Positions 15,907-23,587 of a stretch of DNA of 23,631 nucleotides are shown one piece after another. Origin of the DNA: Yinghuangia elevatio (GTDB lineage Bacteria > Actinomycetota > Actinomycetes > Streptomycetales > Streptomycetaceae). The position numbers and the translations under genes are program-made. The notes below the pieces were generated by a model that was given only the letters and a program-made list of their open reading frames with translations, made no database searches and was not told the DNA's origin. The number at the start of each line of letters is the position of its first letter. Positions within the stretch are counted from its first letter, which is position 1. The stretch lies in contig NZ_JBEZFP010000139.1 in the NCBI RefSeq assembly GCF_040649515.1, positions 1 through 23,631 of the forward strand. The letters run 5' to 3'.

Positions 15907-15921
15907 CATTTCGGGCAAATG
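15907..15921. repeat. Shared element, copy 2 (upstream of resA)
   Basis: CATTTCGGGCAAATG has perfect 5-base arms CATTT/AAATG around CGGGC and matches copy 1 at 13419 in 14 of 15 positions. A second imperfect partner, GCCCAAATG, follows at once (about 15931-15939). It lies 130 bp before the resA start codon, in the 155-bp gap after the phosphatase gene. Confidence 0.4.
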
Positions 15922-16050
15922 GTGCAGAAAGCCCAAATGGCGGCGGCGTTCCCGGGGCATCCGCAGCAAAGGGATTGACACGGGGCGCCGCCCGGGCCCG
16001 ATTTGCGGACCCGGTGCAGAGCCCTCCGAACCCCATGCGAAACTTTTCAC

Positions 16051-16641
16051 ATGCTCACACGACGACCGATCCTCCGCGCCGCCGCGCTGACCGCCGTTGC
16101 CGTGTTCGTCCTCGCCGGATGCGGCAGTGACGGAGGCGGCAAGGAAGCGAACGCGGACCAGCAGGGATACGTCGAGGGCAAGGGCATCAAGCAGGTCGCG
16201 GCGGGCGACCGCAAGGCCGCCCCGAACATCTCCGGCAAGACGCTCGACGGACAGGCCGTCTCGCTCGCCGACTTCAAGGGCAAGGTCGTCGTCCTCAACG
16301 TGTGGGGCTCGTGGTGCGCGCCCTGCCGGGGCGAGGCGCCCAACCTCGCGAAGGTCGCCGCCGACACCAAGGACAAGGGCGTCGTCTTCCTCGGCATCAA
16401 CACGCGCGACGCCACCGAGACGAACGCGAAACGGTTCGAGGAGAACTTCCAGATCGAGTACCCGAGCATCTGGGACCCGGAGGGCCGCCAGATCCTCAAG
16501 TTCAAGGGCGACCTCAACCCGGCCGCGATCCCGAGCACGCTCGTGATCGACCAGGAGGGCCGCATCGCCGCGCGTTCGCTGCGCGCGGTCACCGTCGACG
16601 ACCTGCGCATGATGATCGACCCGCTGCTGAACGGGAGCTGA
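16051..16641 (+). CDS. resA: ResA/TlpA-like thioredoxin lipoprotein for cytochrome c maturation
   Basis: The 196-residue protein begins with a lipoprotein signal peptide, MLTRRP followed by a hydrophobic stretch, and a lipobox LAGC with Cys 24 as the lipidation site. The mature part is a thioredoxin fold with the redox motif WCAPC (Cys 89, Cys 92) and the cis-proline region AAIPSTLVID. It is anchored outside the membrane and should reduce the haem-binding CXXCH cysteines of apocytochrome c, drawing electrons from CcdA. ATG 16051 is chosen because it gives an intact signal peptide; a longer frame from 16003 would not. No ribosome-binding site is visible, so a leaderless transcript or weak translation is possible. 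The ccdA gene follows after 3 nt. Confidence 0.93.
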   Translation: MLTRRPILRAAALTAVAVFVLAGCGSDGGGKEANADQQGYVEGKGIKQVAAGDRKAAPNISGKTLDGQAVSLADFKGKVVVLNVWGSWCAPCRGEAPNLAKVAADTKDKGVVFLGINTRDATETNAKRFEENFQIEYPSIWDPEGRQILKFKGDLNPAAIPSTLVIDQEGRIAARSLRAVTVDDLRMMIDPLLNGS

Positions 16642-16644
16642 GCC

Positions 16645-17397
16645 GTGCTCCTGGCGGCCGACCCCACCACGACGGTGACGAGCGGGTCCATCCTGCTCGC
16701 CATACCGATCGCGCTGTTCGCCGGCCTCGTCTCGTTCTTCTCGCCGTGCGTGCTCCCGCTGGTGCCCGGCTACCTCTCGTACGTGACGGGCGTCTCGGGC
16801 GCCGACCTGAAGGACGCCCGGCGCGGCCGACTGCTCGCCGGCGCGCTGCTGTTCATGCTCGGCTTCACCGCGGTGTTCGTCTCGTTCGGCGCGGCCTTCG
16901 GCTACTTCGGCAGCACGCTGATGGAGCACCAGAAGGTGATAACCCGGGTGCTCGGCGCGGTCACCGTGGTGCTGGGGCTGTCCTTCATGGGCGTCCTGCC
17001 CGGAATGCAGCGCGAGTTCCGGATCCACCAGAAGCCGACGCTCGGCCTCGCGGGCGCGCCTATGCTGGGCGTGGTTTTCGGACTGGGGTGGACGCCGTGC
17101 ATCGGCCCGACCCTGGGCGCCGTGCTCGGGCTGTCGATCGACCAGGGCAGCGCGAACCGCGGCGCCGTCCTGACGGTTGCGTACTGCCTGGGGCTCGGCC
17201 TCCCGTTCGTCGTCGCGGCGCTTGCCTTCCGCAAGGCGCTCGGCGCGTTCGCGTGGGTCAAGCGGCACTACGTGTGGGTGATGCGCCTCGGCGGCGGTCT
17301 CCTCGTCCTGCTCGGCCTGCTGATGGTCACCGGGGTCTGGGACCGGATCATCCGCGAAATGCAGGCATGGGCCAGCGGATACACGATCGGAATCTGA
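16645..17397 (+). CDS. ccdA: CcdA, thiol-disulfide electron carrier of the membrane
   Basis: The 250-residue protein has about six membrane helices and two redox cysteines in the family motifs SPCVLPLVPGY (Cys 35) and TPCIGP (Cys 152). CcdA passes electrons from cytoplasmic thioredoxin across the membrane to ResA. GTG 16645 has GGGAG about 7 nt upstream, within the end of resA. Length is normal for the short CcdA form without DsbD-type extra domains. It lies between resA and resB with 3- and 1-nt gaps, so all are one operon. Confidence 0.96.
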   Translation: MLLAADPTTTVTSGSILLAIPIALFAGLVSFFSPCVLPLVPGYLSYVTGVSGADLKDARRGRLLAGALLFMLGFTAVFVSFGAAFGYFGSTLMEHQKVITRVLGAVTVVLGLSFMGVLPGMQREFRIHQKPTLGLAGAPMLGVVFGLGWTPCIGPTLGAVLGLSIDQGSANRGAVLTVAYCLGLGLPFVVAALAFRKALGAFAWVKRHYVWVMRLGGGLLVLLGLLMVTGVWDRIIREMQAWASGYTIGI

Positions 17398-17398
17398 C

Positions 17399-19240
17399 GT
17401 GACCATCGACACCGAATCCGATAAGCGGGCCGCCGACGCCGGCATGTCCACGGCGCCTCAGCCGGACCGGTACGACATCCAGCAGCCCAGACTCGGACCC
17501 GGCGGCTGGCTGCGCTGGATGTGGCGGCAGCTCACCTCGATGCGGGTCGCGCTGATCCTGCTCCTGCTGCTGTCCCTCGCGGCCATCCCCAGCTCGGTGA
17601 TCCCGCAGCGCACGGTGAGCCCGCTCAAGGTCTCGCAGTACTTCCGCGACCACCCCGGCCGTGCCGAATGGATGGACAAGCTCCAGCTGTTCGACGTCTT
17701 CTCGTCGTGGTGGTTCGCCTCCGTCTACATCCTGCTGTTCGTCTCGCTCGCGGGGTGCATCGTGCCGCGGGCGTGGGCGCACGCGAAGGTGCTGCGCAGC
17801 AGGCCGCCGGAGGCGCCCAGGCGGATGGAGCGGCTGCCGGCGTACGCGACCTGGCGTACCGAGGCCGACCCGGAGACCGTGCTCGCCGCGGCGCGCACGC
17901 AGCTCAAGAAGCGCCGCTTCCGCCTGAACCCGTCGGCCGGTTCGGTCGCGGGGGAGAAGGGCTACGCCCGGGAGACCGGCAACATCCTCTTCCACATCGC
18001 GCTGATCGGCGTGCTGCTCGCGTTCCTGCTCGGCAAGCTCTACACCGGGCAGGGCGGCAAGATCCTGGTCGAGGGCTCGCCCGAGGGCTTCGCCAACTCC
18101 TTCACGCAGTACGACGACTTCCAGTCCGGCGCGCTCTTCGACGAGAAGAACATGGAGTCGTTCGGCTTCCGGCTCACCAAGCTCGACCAGACCTTCGAGC
18201 GGCTCGGCACCCAGAAGGGCGCGCCGCGCGACTTCGAGGCGACCGTCGAGTACTGGGAGGGCGCCGAGGGCGAGCCGAGGTCCGGCAAGATCAAGGTCAA
18301 CGAGCCGCTGACGATAGGGAACACCAAGGTCTTCCTGCTCGGCACCGGGTACGCGCCCGACGTCACGGTCCGCGACTCCAGCGGCCAGATCGTCCTCAGC
18401 GGGCCCGTGGTCTTCCTGCCGCAGGACAGCAACCGCACGTCGACCGGCGTCATCAAGGTGCCGGACGTCAGCCAGGGCCTCCAGCAGATCGGCTTCGACG
18501 GCATCTTCACGCCGACCGCGATGGTGGACCCCAGCAAGGGCTGGTACTCGACGTTCCCGTCGCTGGACAACCCGGCGCTGATCGTCACCGCGTACCACGG
18601 CAGCCTCGGCGTCGACGCAGGCGTGCCGCAGTCGGTGTTCCGGCTCAACACCAAGGCCATGGAGCAGTACAAGAAAGCGGACGGCTCGCCGTGGGCCGAG
18701 GGGCTGGTGCCCGGCGACACGAAGACGCTGCCCGACGGTTCGACGATCACCTTCAACGGCGTCAAGCCGTGGGCCAACTTCCAGATCTCGAAGGAGCCGG
18801 GCAAGGAGGTCGCGCTCTACAGCGTGATCGCCGCGATCGTCGGCCTGGTGCTGTCGCTGTTCGTACGCCGCCGCCGCATGTGGGTGCGTGCGGTGGCGGG
18901 ACCCGACGGGCGTACCGTCGTGGAGGTCGCCGGACTGACGCGTACCGAAGGCGGCGGTCTGGGACAGGAGGTGCGGGCTCTCGTGGACGATCTGCGGGCG
19001 GCGGCACCTGTCGTTTCGACGGGAGGCACCGCCGCGGACGCTGCTGCGAACGACGCTGCGGACGTCGGCCCGGACAAGGCGGCGGACGGTGCCGGTGACG
19101 GGGCCGTGGCGCCGGACGAGGCGGAGCCGGGGAAGGCCGGGCCGGATGCGGCCGCGCCGCCCGCGGCCGAGCCGGACGGGACCGAGCCGGATGGGGCCGA
19201 CGCGCAGACGGCCGACCGAGAGAAGAAGGACGAGGACTAG
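17399..19240 (+). CDS. resB: ResB/Ccs1, haem-delivery component of cytochrome c synthase
   Basis: The 613-residue protein has four membrane helices (about 50-68, 104-122, 195-213, 471-489) with a large exported loop between the third and fourth, as in ResB/Ccs1. Conserved-looking segments include QYFRDHPG and RETGNILFHIALIGVL, whose His lies at the start of the third helix. With CcsA it forms the System II synthase, which carries haem out and joins it to apocytochrome c. The C-terminal tail (about 535-613) is cytoplasmic, low-complexity and rich in Ala, Asp, Pro and Gly with Lys/Asp-rich end; it is not part of the family core. GTG 17399 starts 1 nt after the ccdA stop with only a weak ribosome-binding site, so translation is likely coupled. 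Confidence 0.94.
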   Translation: MTIDTESDKRAADAGMSTAPQPDRYDIQQPRLGPGGWLRWMWRQLTSMRVALILLLLLSLAAIPSSVIPQRTVSPLKVSQYFRDHPGRAEWMDKLQLFDVFSSWWFASVYILLFVSLAGCIVPRAWAHAKVLRSRPPEAPRRMERLPAYATWRTEADPETVLAAARTQLKKRRFRLNPSAGSVAGEKGYARETGNILFHIALIGVLLAFLLGKLYTGQGGKILVEGSPEGFANSFTQYDDFQSGALFDEKNMESFGFRLTKLDQTFERLGTQKGAPRDFEATVEYWEGAEGEPRSGKIKVNEPLTIGNTKVFLLGTGYAPDVTVRDSSGQIVLSGPVVFLPQDSNRTSTGVIKVPDVSQGLQQIGFDGIFTPTAMVDPSKGWYSTFPSLDNPALIVTAYHGSLGVDAGVPQSVFRLNTKAMEQYKKADGSPWAEGLVPGDTKTLPDGSTITFNGVKPWANFQISKEPGKEVALYSVIAAIVGLVLSLFVRRRRMWVRAVAGPDGRTVVEVAGLTRTEGGGLGQEVRALVDDLRAAAPVVSTGGTAADAAANDAADVGPDKAADGAGDGAVAPDEAEPGKAGPDAAAPPAAEPDGTEPDGADAQTADREKKDED

Positions 19241-19242
19241 GC

Positions 19243-20397
19243 GTGCTTCTCAGCGCTGACGAGACGGTCAACGCCGTCAACGAGAACCTGGCCCAGTTGA
19301 GCAACTGGTGCATGTATTCGGCAATCGCCGTCTACACCTTGGCCTTCTTCGCCTTCTGCGCGGAGTGGGTGTTCGGCAGCCGCAGCCGCGTCGCGCAGCA
19401 GTCCGCGGCGCTCGCGGAGGCGTCGGCCGAGCGCGTGCCGGCCCAGGCCGCGCCCGCGAGGCCGGTGGCCCCGGCCGCCGCGATCGCCGCCGCGTACGGC
19501 GGTTCCGCCACCGGCGAGTCCGCGTCCGCGGTGGCGCTCGCCGAGCGTCCCGTCGTCGTGGTGCGCGACGCCGGGCACGACGGCGACGGCGCGGACGACG
19601 GGGGCGACGTCACCCGCGGCAGCGACCGCTCGGACCGCTTCGGCCGCACCGCCGTGGCGTTCACGGTGCTGGCGTTCCTGCTGCACGCGGGCACGCTGCT
19701 GGCCCGCGGCTTCGCGGTGAAGCGGGCGCCGTGGGGCAACATGTACGAGTTCTCCACCTCGGTCGCCCTCATGGTCGTCGCCGCGTTCCTCATCCTGCTG
19801 ACCCGCCGCCCGGTGCGCTGGCTCGGACTGTTCGTGCTGCTGCCGGTCATCACCACGCTCGGCGTGGCGATCACGGTCCTCTACACCGACACCCAGCAAC
19901 TCGTCCCGGCGCTGCACTCGTACTGGCTGTGGATCCACGTGTCGACGGCGATCGTGTCGTTCGGCGCGCTGCACATCGGGGCGCTCGCGTCGATCCTGTA
20001 CCTGATGAAGGACAGCTACAACAAGCGCATGGCCGCCCCGGCCCCCGCGACGCGCCCGTGGGACACCATCATGGAGCGCATCCCGTCCCCCAACTCGCTC
20101 GACAAGACGGCCTACCGCGTCAACGCGCTGATCTTCCCGCTGTGGACCTTCGCCGTCGTCGCCGGCGCCATCTGGGCGGAGAACGCCTGGGGCCGCTACT
20201 GGGGTTGGGACCCGAAGGAGACCTGGTCCTTCATCACCTGGGTCGCGTACGCCGCCTACCTCCACGCCCGCGCCACCGGCGGCTGGAAGGGCCGCAACGC
20301 CGCCTGGCTCTCCCTGTTGGCGTTCGCCTGCTTCCTCTTCAACTACTACGGCGTGAACATGTTCATCAACGGCCTCCACTCCTACGCCGGCGTCTGA
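19243..20397 (+). CDS. ccsA: CcsA (CcsB) cytochrome c synthase subunit
   Basis: The 384-residue membrane protein has the tryptophan-rich haem-handling motif WGRYWGWDPKE (316-326) of the CcsA/CcmC/CcmF superfamily. It also has several histidines placed as possible haem ligands (His 148 in LLHAG, His 225 and 232 in LHSYWLWIH, His 341) and the conserved GNMYEF (165-170). With ResB it completes the System II synthase. After the first helix there is a long Ala/Asp-rich segment (about 47-130) that is absent from shorter bacterial homologues and may be a cytoplasmic linker. GTG 19243 lies 2 nt past the resB stop, with GAGGAC upstream. A U-tract terminator follows, ending the block. Confidence 0.96.
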   Translation: MLLSADETVNAVNENLAQLSNWCMYSAIAVYTLAFFAFCAEWVFGSRSRVAQQSAALAEASAERVPAQAAPARPVAPAAAIAAAYGGSATGESASAVALAERPVVVVRDAGHDGDGADDGGDVTRGSDRSDRFGRTAVAFTVLAFLLHAGTLLARGFAVKRAPWGNMYEFSTSVALMVVAAFLILLTRRPVRWLGLFVLLPVITTLGVAITVLYTDTQQLVPALHSYWLWIHVSTAIVSFGALHIGALASILYLMKDSYNKRMAAPAPATRPWDTIMERIPSPNSLDKTAYRVNALIFPLWTFAVVAGAIWAENAWGRYWGWDPKETWSFITWVAYAAYLHARATGGWKGRNAAWLSLLAFACFLFNYYGVNMFINGLHSYAGV

Positions 20398-20484
20398 CCG
20401 CGCCGATGCACCCCGTACGTGACCGCTCGACTCGGTACATGCCCACGCGGCACGGCGGCGCGTCGTGAGCACGGGGGTTCTTTC

Positions 20485-20504
20485 GCCGTTGGGTACGGCT
20501 TTTT
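20485..20504 (+). terminator. Rho-independent terminator after ccsA
   Basis: A GCCGT/ACGGC stem with a TGGGT loop is followed directly by five T residues, 87 nt after the ccsA stop. A U-tract is unusual in this GC-rich sequence, which makes this a clear intrinsic terminator for the cytochrome c operon. Confidence 0.75.
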
Positions 20505-20623
20505 GGGCTGCGCCGCGCCCGAATGGCCGCGCCGCGCCGACTGCGGGCCCGGCGACCGTGTACCAGTAGGTCTTGGTGACGAGCCATGTCTACGGGCGAC
20601 GTTGGGCGCGAAACCCCGTCGTG

Positions 20624-20658
20624 GCGAGCCTTGGCCGCGCCGCTCGGCCCAGGGTCGC
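20624..20658. repeat. Imperfect inverted repeat in the gene-free region
   Basis: GCGAGCCTTGGCCG (20624-20637) pairs with CGGCCCAGGGTCGC (20645-20658) in 12 of 14 positions across a 7-nt loop. There is no U-tract after it. It could be a structured RNA element or a second terminator. Confidence 0.4.
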
Positions 20659-20733
20659 GCGCTGACGGGCTGCACACCAACGTCTGAGTTGCGGGCGGGT
20701 GTTGGGTGGCCACGCGTGGGCCCTAGCGCAGCC

Positions 20734-20749
20734 GTACGTTCCGCGCGCC
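20734..20749 (+). repeat. 16-bp direct repeat, copy 1
   Basis: GTACGTTCCGCGCGCC is repeated exactly at 20974-20989, 240 bp later. Weaker likeness (TGCGCGGAG) follows both copies, which hints at an old tandem duplication. Confidence 0.6.
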
Positions 20750-20973
20750 CGCATGACGCGGCTGCGCGGAGCGGCAAGTGTCAGATGTGGCGGATTGGAG
20801 CCGTTGCACCTCACGTGTGCCCCGGGGCCATGGCCAACTACGCGCGCGCCGCGGGGTGTACGCGGTTTGAGCGGACGCACTCGGCGCGTGACGCGCGGGT
20901 GCCAGAACGGCCGCGCGGCTGACGCGTACTGCTAGACGTACGCCGACGACGCCGCGTCGGCTGCCCCGTGTTT

Positions 20974-20989
20974 GTACGTTCCGCGCGCC
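20974..20989 (+). repeat. 16-bp direct repeat, copy 2
   Basis: Exact second copy of the repeat at 20734-20749, again followed by TGCGCGGAG after a spacer of slightly different length. Confidence 0.6.
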
Positions 20990-21253
20990 GCCCGGGGTGT
21001 GGGTGCGCGGAGGTTGGAACGGCTGTGCGTGGCGGACGCGTTCGGTCGGAGGGGGCCGCGCGACGGACTGCCATCCTGAGGGCGTCCAGCGGGTCTTCGT
21101 GGTGTCGCTTGGGGCACGTTGGCCACTTTGGTACCGGGGCAACTGCGTGTTTCGGATTCGGGGGTGCGATGTTGGCATGCGCCCCTTCTGCGCCGTTGGA
21201 ACGAGCAACAGGCTGGGGGAGTATGGAACGGACCAGGTCTCGGGGAGGTGGCC

Positions 21254-21976
21254 GTGGACATCCTCAGGCAGGGGCGCCACCGGGCCCGCGGCGGCGACCC
21301 CGACCGGCTGCGTGCGTGGCGTCGGCGTGCCGCGGCCCGAATACTGCGCGCGACCGGGTCGCGGACCGGGGCGGCGTTGACTTTCGTCGTTCTCGCGATC
21401 GTCGCCTGGATCGCCGCGGATGTGATGGTGGGCGAGGGGGCCAGGTCGCCCGGCCGTTCCCAGTCCCCTTCGGCGAACGGGGGTGCCGTGCCTCCGGCGC
21501 CTCCCAACGAGCCGGGTCTCGTTGCCGCCGCCGGGCCTTCGGCGGAGATCCAGACCACGCCGACACCGGCCGCGCCGCCGACCGAGCAGGCTCCGGAGCC
21601 GTCGCCTCCCGCGCCGCCTCCTTCGAGTCCCACCCCGAGCCCGGCCCCGACCACCGCCCCGCCGGCGCCGCGGCCGGAGCCCCCGCCGGCCCCGACCGAG
21701 CCCGCGCCGGCGAATGCGCGGACCGCGTACGCGAAGCAGTACACCCTCCTGGTCCGCAGCGCCCCGACGCAGCGCGCCGATCTGGTGGCCTCGCTCCCCA
21801 ACAACACGCCGGTCACCCTGGTCTGCCACACCACCGGGCCGAGCGTCGTGTCCTTCACGGGCCGCACCACGCAGACCTGGAACAAGGTGGTGATCCCGGA
21901 CGGGCGTACCGGCTACGTCTCGGACGGCTGGGTGCTGACCAGTGCCGACGTCACGCGCCTGGTCCCCGCCTGTTAG
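21254..21976 (+). CDS. Membrane-anchored Pro-rich protein with C-terminal SH3b-like domain
   Basis: The 240-residue protein has a basic cytoplasmic N-terminus (about 1-36, many Arg), one membrane helix (about 38-58), and a long Pro/Ala/Ser/Thr-rich spacer (about 62-160). The exported C-terminal domain (about 165-235) contains LLVRSAPTQRADLVASLPNNTPVTLVC, shown here as two parts, LLVRSAPTQRADLV and ASLPNNTPVTLVC, and then WNKVVIPDGRTGYVSDGWV. This is the pattern of bacterial SH3 domains, which bind peptidoglycan or peptides. The domain has a Cys in its core and the protein ends in Cys, so a disulfide is possible. GTG 21254 is chosen for the GGGGAGG 5 nt upstream; the frame is open back to 21119. 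The Pro-rich spacer probably spans the cell wall. No partner gene is adjacent. Confidence 0.8.
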   Translation: MDILRQGRHRARGGDPDRLRAWRRRAAARILRATGSRTGAALTFVVLAIVAWIAADVMVGEGARSPGRSQSPSANGGAVPPAPPNEPGLVAAAGPSAEIQTTPTPAAPPTEQAPEPSPPAPPPSSPTPSPAPTTAPPAPRPEPPPAPTEPAPANARTAYAKQYTLLVRSAPTQRADLVASLPNNTPVTLVCHTTGPSVVSFTGRTTQTWNKVVIPDGRTGYVSDGWVLTSADVTRLVPAC

Positions 21977-21988
21977 GCCGTTTCCTTC

Positions 21989-22013
21989 GGATCGTCGTGC
22001 GGCCCAGATGTGG
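21989..22013 (+). repeat. Inverted repeat, left copy
   Basis: These 25 bases (beginning GGATCGTCGTGCGGCCCA) are the exact reverse complement of 23607-23631 at the other end of the tetR-SDR pair. On the minus strand this stretch runs on into the frame DDPKETA-stop (stop at 21973-21975). That could be the tail of a lost gene such as a transposase, but I do not recognise it. Confidence 0.7.
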
Positions 22014-22135
22014 CTGGCGGCGATGACGATCGCGTCGATCGCCTGGTGCACCCGTCGCGCTGTGGTCGAGACGGGCCGGACATGGAACGGGACTTCGAGC
22101 GCTCATGCGAAAGGTGCCCAGGGGAGCCGCCCGAG

Positions 22136-22747
22136 TCACCTGGCGGCGGAGGCGGCCACGAGGGTACGTGCCAGCCGTACCGCCACGTCGGCGGTGAGCG
22201 GCGCGTGGTCGAGGATGAGGCGGTACCAGAGCACTCCGTAGACCTGATCGACCATCAGGTCCAGGTCCGCGTCGCCTGCCAACTCGCCTCGCCTGCCCGC
22301 CCGTTCGAGGATGTCGCGGAGCGCGGCGCGGCGGGCGGCGGTGAATTCGCTCATCATGCCGGCGAGGTGCCGGTCGTGGGCGGCCTCACGGGCGAGTGAC
22401 CGCAGGACGGGGGCGGTCTCGGGTGCCGCCGCTCCGGTGAAGGTCGCGGTGACGAACGCCTCCAGGTCGCCCGCGAGGGCGCCGGTGTCGACCTCGGGGG
22501 CCACGGTGGCGGCCCGTTCGCTGAGCGCGTCGAGGAACACCGCGCCCTTGGACGGCCACCAGCGGTAGATGGTCTGCTTGCCGACCCCCGCGGCGCGGGC
22601 GATCGTGTCGACGGTGACCGGGGTGCCGTCGGAGTGGGCGAGCAGGTCCATCGCGGCGGCGAGGATCGCCTCGCGCACCCGCTCGTTGCGGCGGCGGCCC
22701 GTGTGCGGGCGATCTGCCTGGGCGTTCTGACCGGAAGACGGTGTCAT
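22136..22747 (-). CDS. TetR-family regulator divergent from the atypical SDR
   Basis: The 203-residue protein has a helix-turn-helix (about residues 20-65) with VTVDTIARAAGVGKQTIYRWWPSKGAVFLDAL. The C-terminal part has DLDLMVDQVYGVLWYRLIL, as in the TetR_C-type domains of many actinobacterial regulators. ATG 22747 is preferred; the longer frame from 22789 would run across the operator. On the minus strand TACAAT (22755-22760) lies 7 nt before the ATG, so the mRNA is probably leaderless. It is divergent from the SDR gene, with two operator-like palindromes between, and should repress both until an unknown ligand binds. Confidence 0.9.
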   Translation of the reverse strand: MTPSSGQNAQADRPHTGRRRNERVREAILAAAMDLLAHSDGTPVTVDTIARAAGVGKQTIYRWWPSKGAVFLDALSERAATVAPEVDTGALAGDLEAFVTATFTGAAAPETAPVLRSLAREAAHDRHLAGMMSEFTAARRAALRDILERAGRRGELAGDADLDLMVDQVYGVLWYRLILDHAPLTADVAVRLARTLVAASAAR

Positions 22748-22754
22748 GCCCAAC

Positions 22755-22819
22755 ATTGTACTCGTTGACAAGACTGCCAGTCTCGACAATGCTTCATGTC
22801 GAGACCAAAAGTCTCGGCA
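22755..22819. promoter_or_regulatory. Divergent promoters with two TetR-type palindromes
   Basis: Palindrome 1 (22765-22789) has half-sites TTGACAAGACT and AGTCTCGACAA, 9 of 11 matching, around GCC. Palindrome 2 (22797-22819) has TGTCGAGAC and GTCTCGGCA, 8 of 9 matching, around CAAAA. All four half-sites fit TTGYCGAGACT-like sequence. TTGACA at 22765-22770 can serve as a -35 box for the SDR gene, with AATGCT (22788-22793) 17 nt later. TACAAT (22755-22760, minus) is the -10 for tetR. Binding would cover both promoters. Confidence 0.7.
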
Positions 22820-22848
22820 AGAGGAACAGCTGGAAAGGCAGGCACGTC

Positions 22849-23577
22849 ATGAACGTCAACGGGCAGCGGATCGTGGTCATGGGCGGCAGCTCCGGCATCG
22901 GCGAGGCGGCCGCGACCCGGTTCGCGGCCGACGGCGGCGAGGTCGTCGTCACCGGCCGCGACCAGGAGCGCTTGGACGCCGCGGTCCGGCGCATCGGCGG
23001 CAAGGCCGCCGGGCACCGCCTCGACGGCGCGGACCCGGCGCAGGTCGCGGACTTCTTCGCGAGTGCCGGTGCCGTCGACCACCTGGTCCTGGCACTGAGC
23101 AGCTCGTCCGGGGCCGGCCCGTTCGCGGACCTCGACCTGGCCGAGCTCGCGGCCGGATTCGACGGCAAGTTCTGGCCGTATGTACGGATACTCCAAGCGG
23201 CGCTGCCCACGCTCCGCAAGGACGGATCGGTCACCTTCATCACGGCGGCTTCGGCCCGCGCGGCGTTCCCCGGCACGGCCGGACTGGCCGCGATCAACGG
23301 CGCGTTGGAGGCGATGGTGCCCCCGCTCGCGGCCGAACTGGCTCCTCTGCGCGTCAACGCAGTCTCGCCGGGAGTGGTCGACACACCGTGGTGGAGCCGG
23401 GTCCCGGAGGCCCAGCGCACCGCGTTCTTCGAGGGCCTCGCCGCCACCACGCCGGTGGGACGCGTCGGGCAGGCCACCGAGATCGGGGAGGCCGTGTACG
23501 CACTGGCCGCCAACGGGTTCATCAGCGGCGTCGTGCTCGACGTCACCGGCGGCGCGAACCTCCCCATGGGTCGCTGA
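22849..23577 (+). CDS. Atypical SDR-family protein lacking the YxxxK catalytic pair
   Basis: The 242-residue protein has the Rossmann cofactor motif GGSSGIG (12-18) and GRDQER after the second strand, suggesting NADP(H). It also has the typical late segment LRVNAVSPGVVDTPWW and a family-like C-terminus VLDVTGGANLP. Where classical SDRs have YxxxK, this sequence reads GLAAINGALEAM: Leu takes the place of Tyr and Asn that of Lys, while the preceding Ser region ITAASARAAF is kept. A group of SDRs with this AAINGALE-type motif exists; either they use a different mechanism or they bind cofactor without classical catalysis. ATG 22849 has GGAAAGG about 10 nt upstream; the open frame from 22741 runs through the operator and is not used. 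It is probably controlled by the divergent TetR. Confidence 0.9.
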   Translation: MNVNGQRIVVMGGSSGIGEAAATRFAADGGEVVVTGRDQERLDAAVRRIGGKAAGHRLDGADPAQVADFFASAGAVDHLVLALSSSSGAGPFADLDLAELAAGFDGKFWPYVRILQAALPTLRKDGSVTFITAASARAAFPGTAGLAAINGALEAMVPPLAAELAPLRVNAVSPGVVDTPWWSRVPEAQRTAFFEGLAATTPVGRVGQATEIGEAVYALAANGFISGVVLDVTGGANLPMGR

Positions 23578-23587
23578 CCACCCCTCG

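Larger units (their letters stand above)
20505..21253. other. Gene-free region with hairpin and direct repeat
   Basis: About 750 bases between the ccsA terminator and the SH3b gene show no frame with recognisable protein sequence. They hold an imperfect inverted repeat at 20624-20658 and a 16-base direct repeat at 20734 and 20974. TTGGAA (21197) and GAGTAT (21220), 17 nt apart, form a candidate promoter for the SH3b gene. Remnant DNA, an unseen small RNA, or a long leader are all possible. Confidence 0.5.

Noticed and set aside
20968..22026. Plus-strand 352-codon frame overlapping the SH3b gene
   Set aside because: Arg/Gly-rich shadow; the SH3b frame has a membrane helix, a domain and a good ribosome-binding site.
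20723..22051. Minus-strand frame of 442 codons opposite the SH3b gene, starting MHQAIDAIVIAASHIWAARRS
   Set aside because: Its bulk is the complement of the Pro-rich SH3b gene and repetitive Arg/Gly sequence. The start resembles a transposase tail only vaguely and I could not assign it.
22741..22848. Longer start for the second SDR gene
   Set aside because: The extension translates the operator and promoter region; ATG 22849 has the ribosome-binding site and the family N-terminus.
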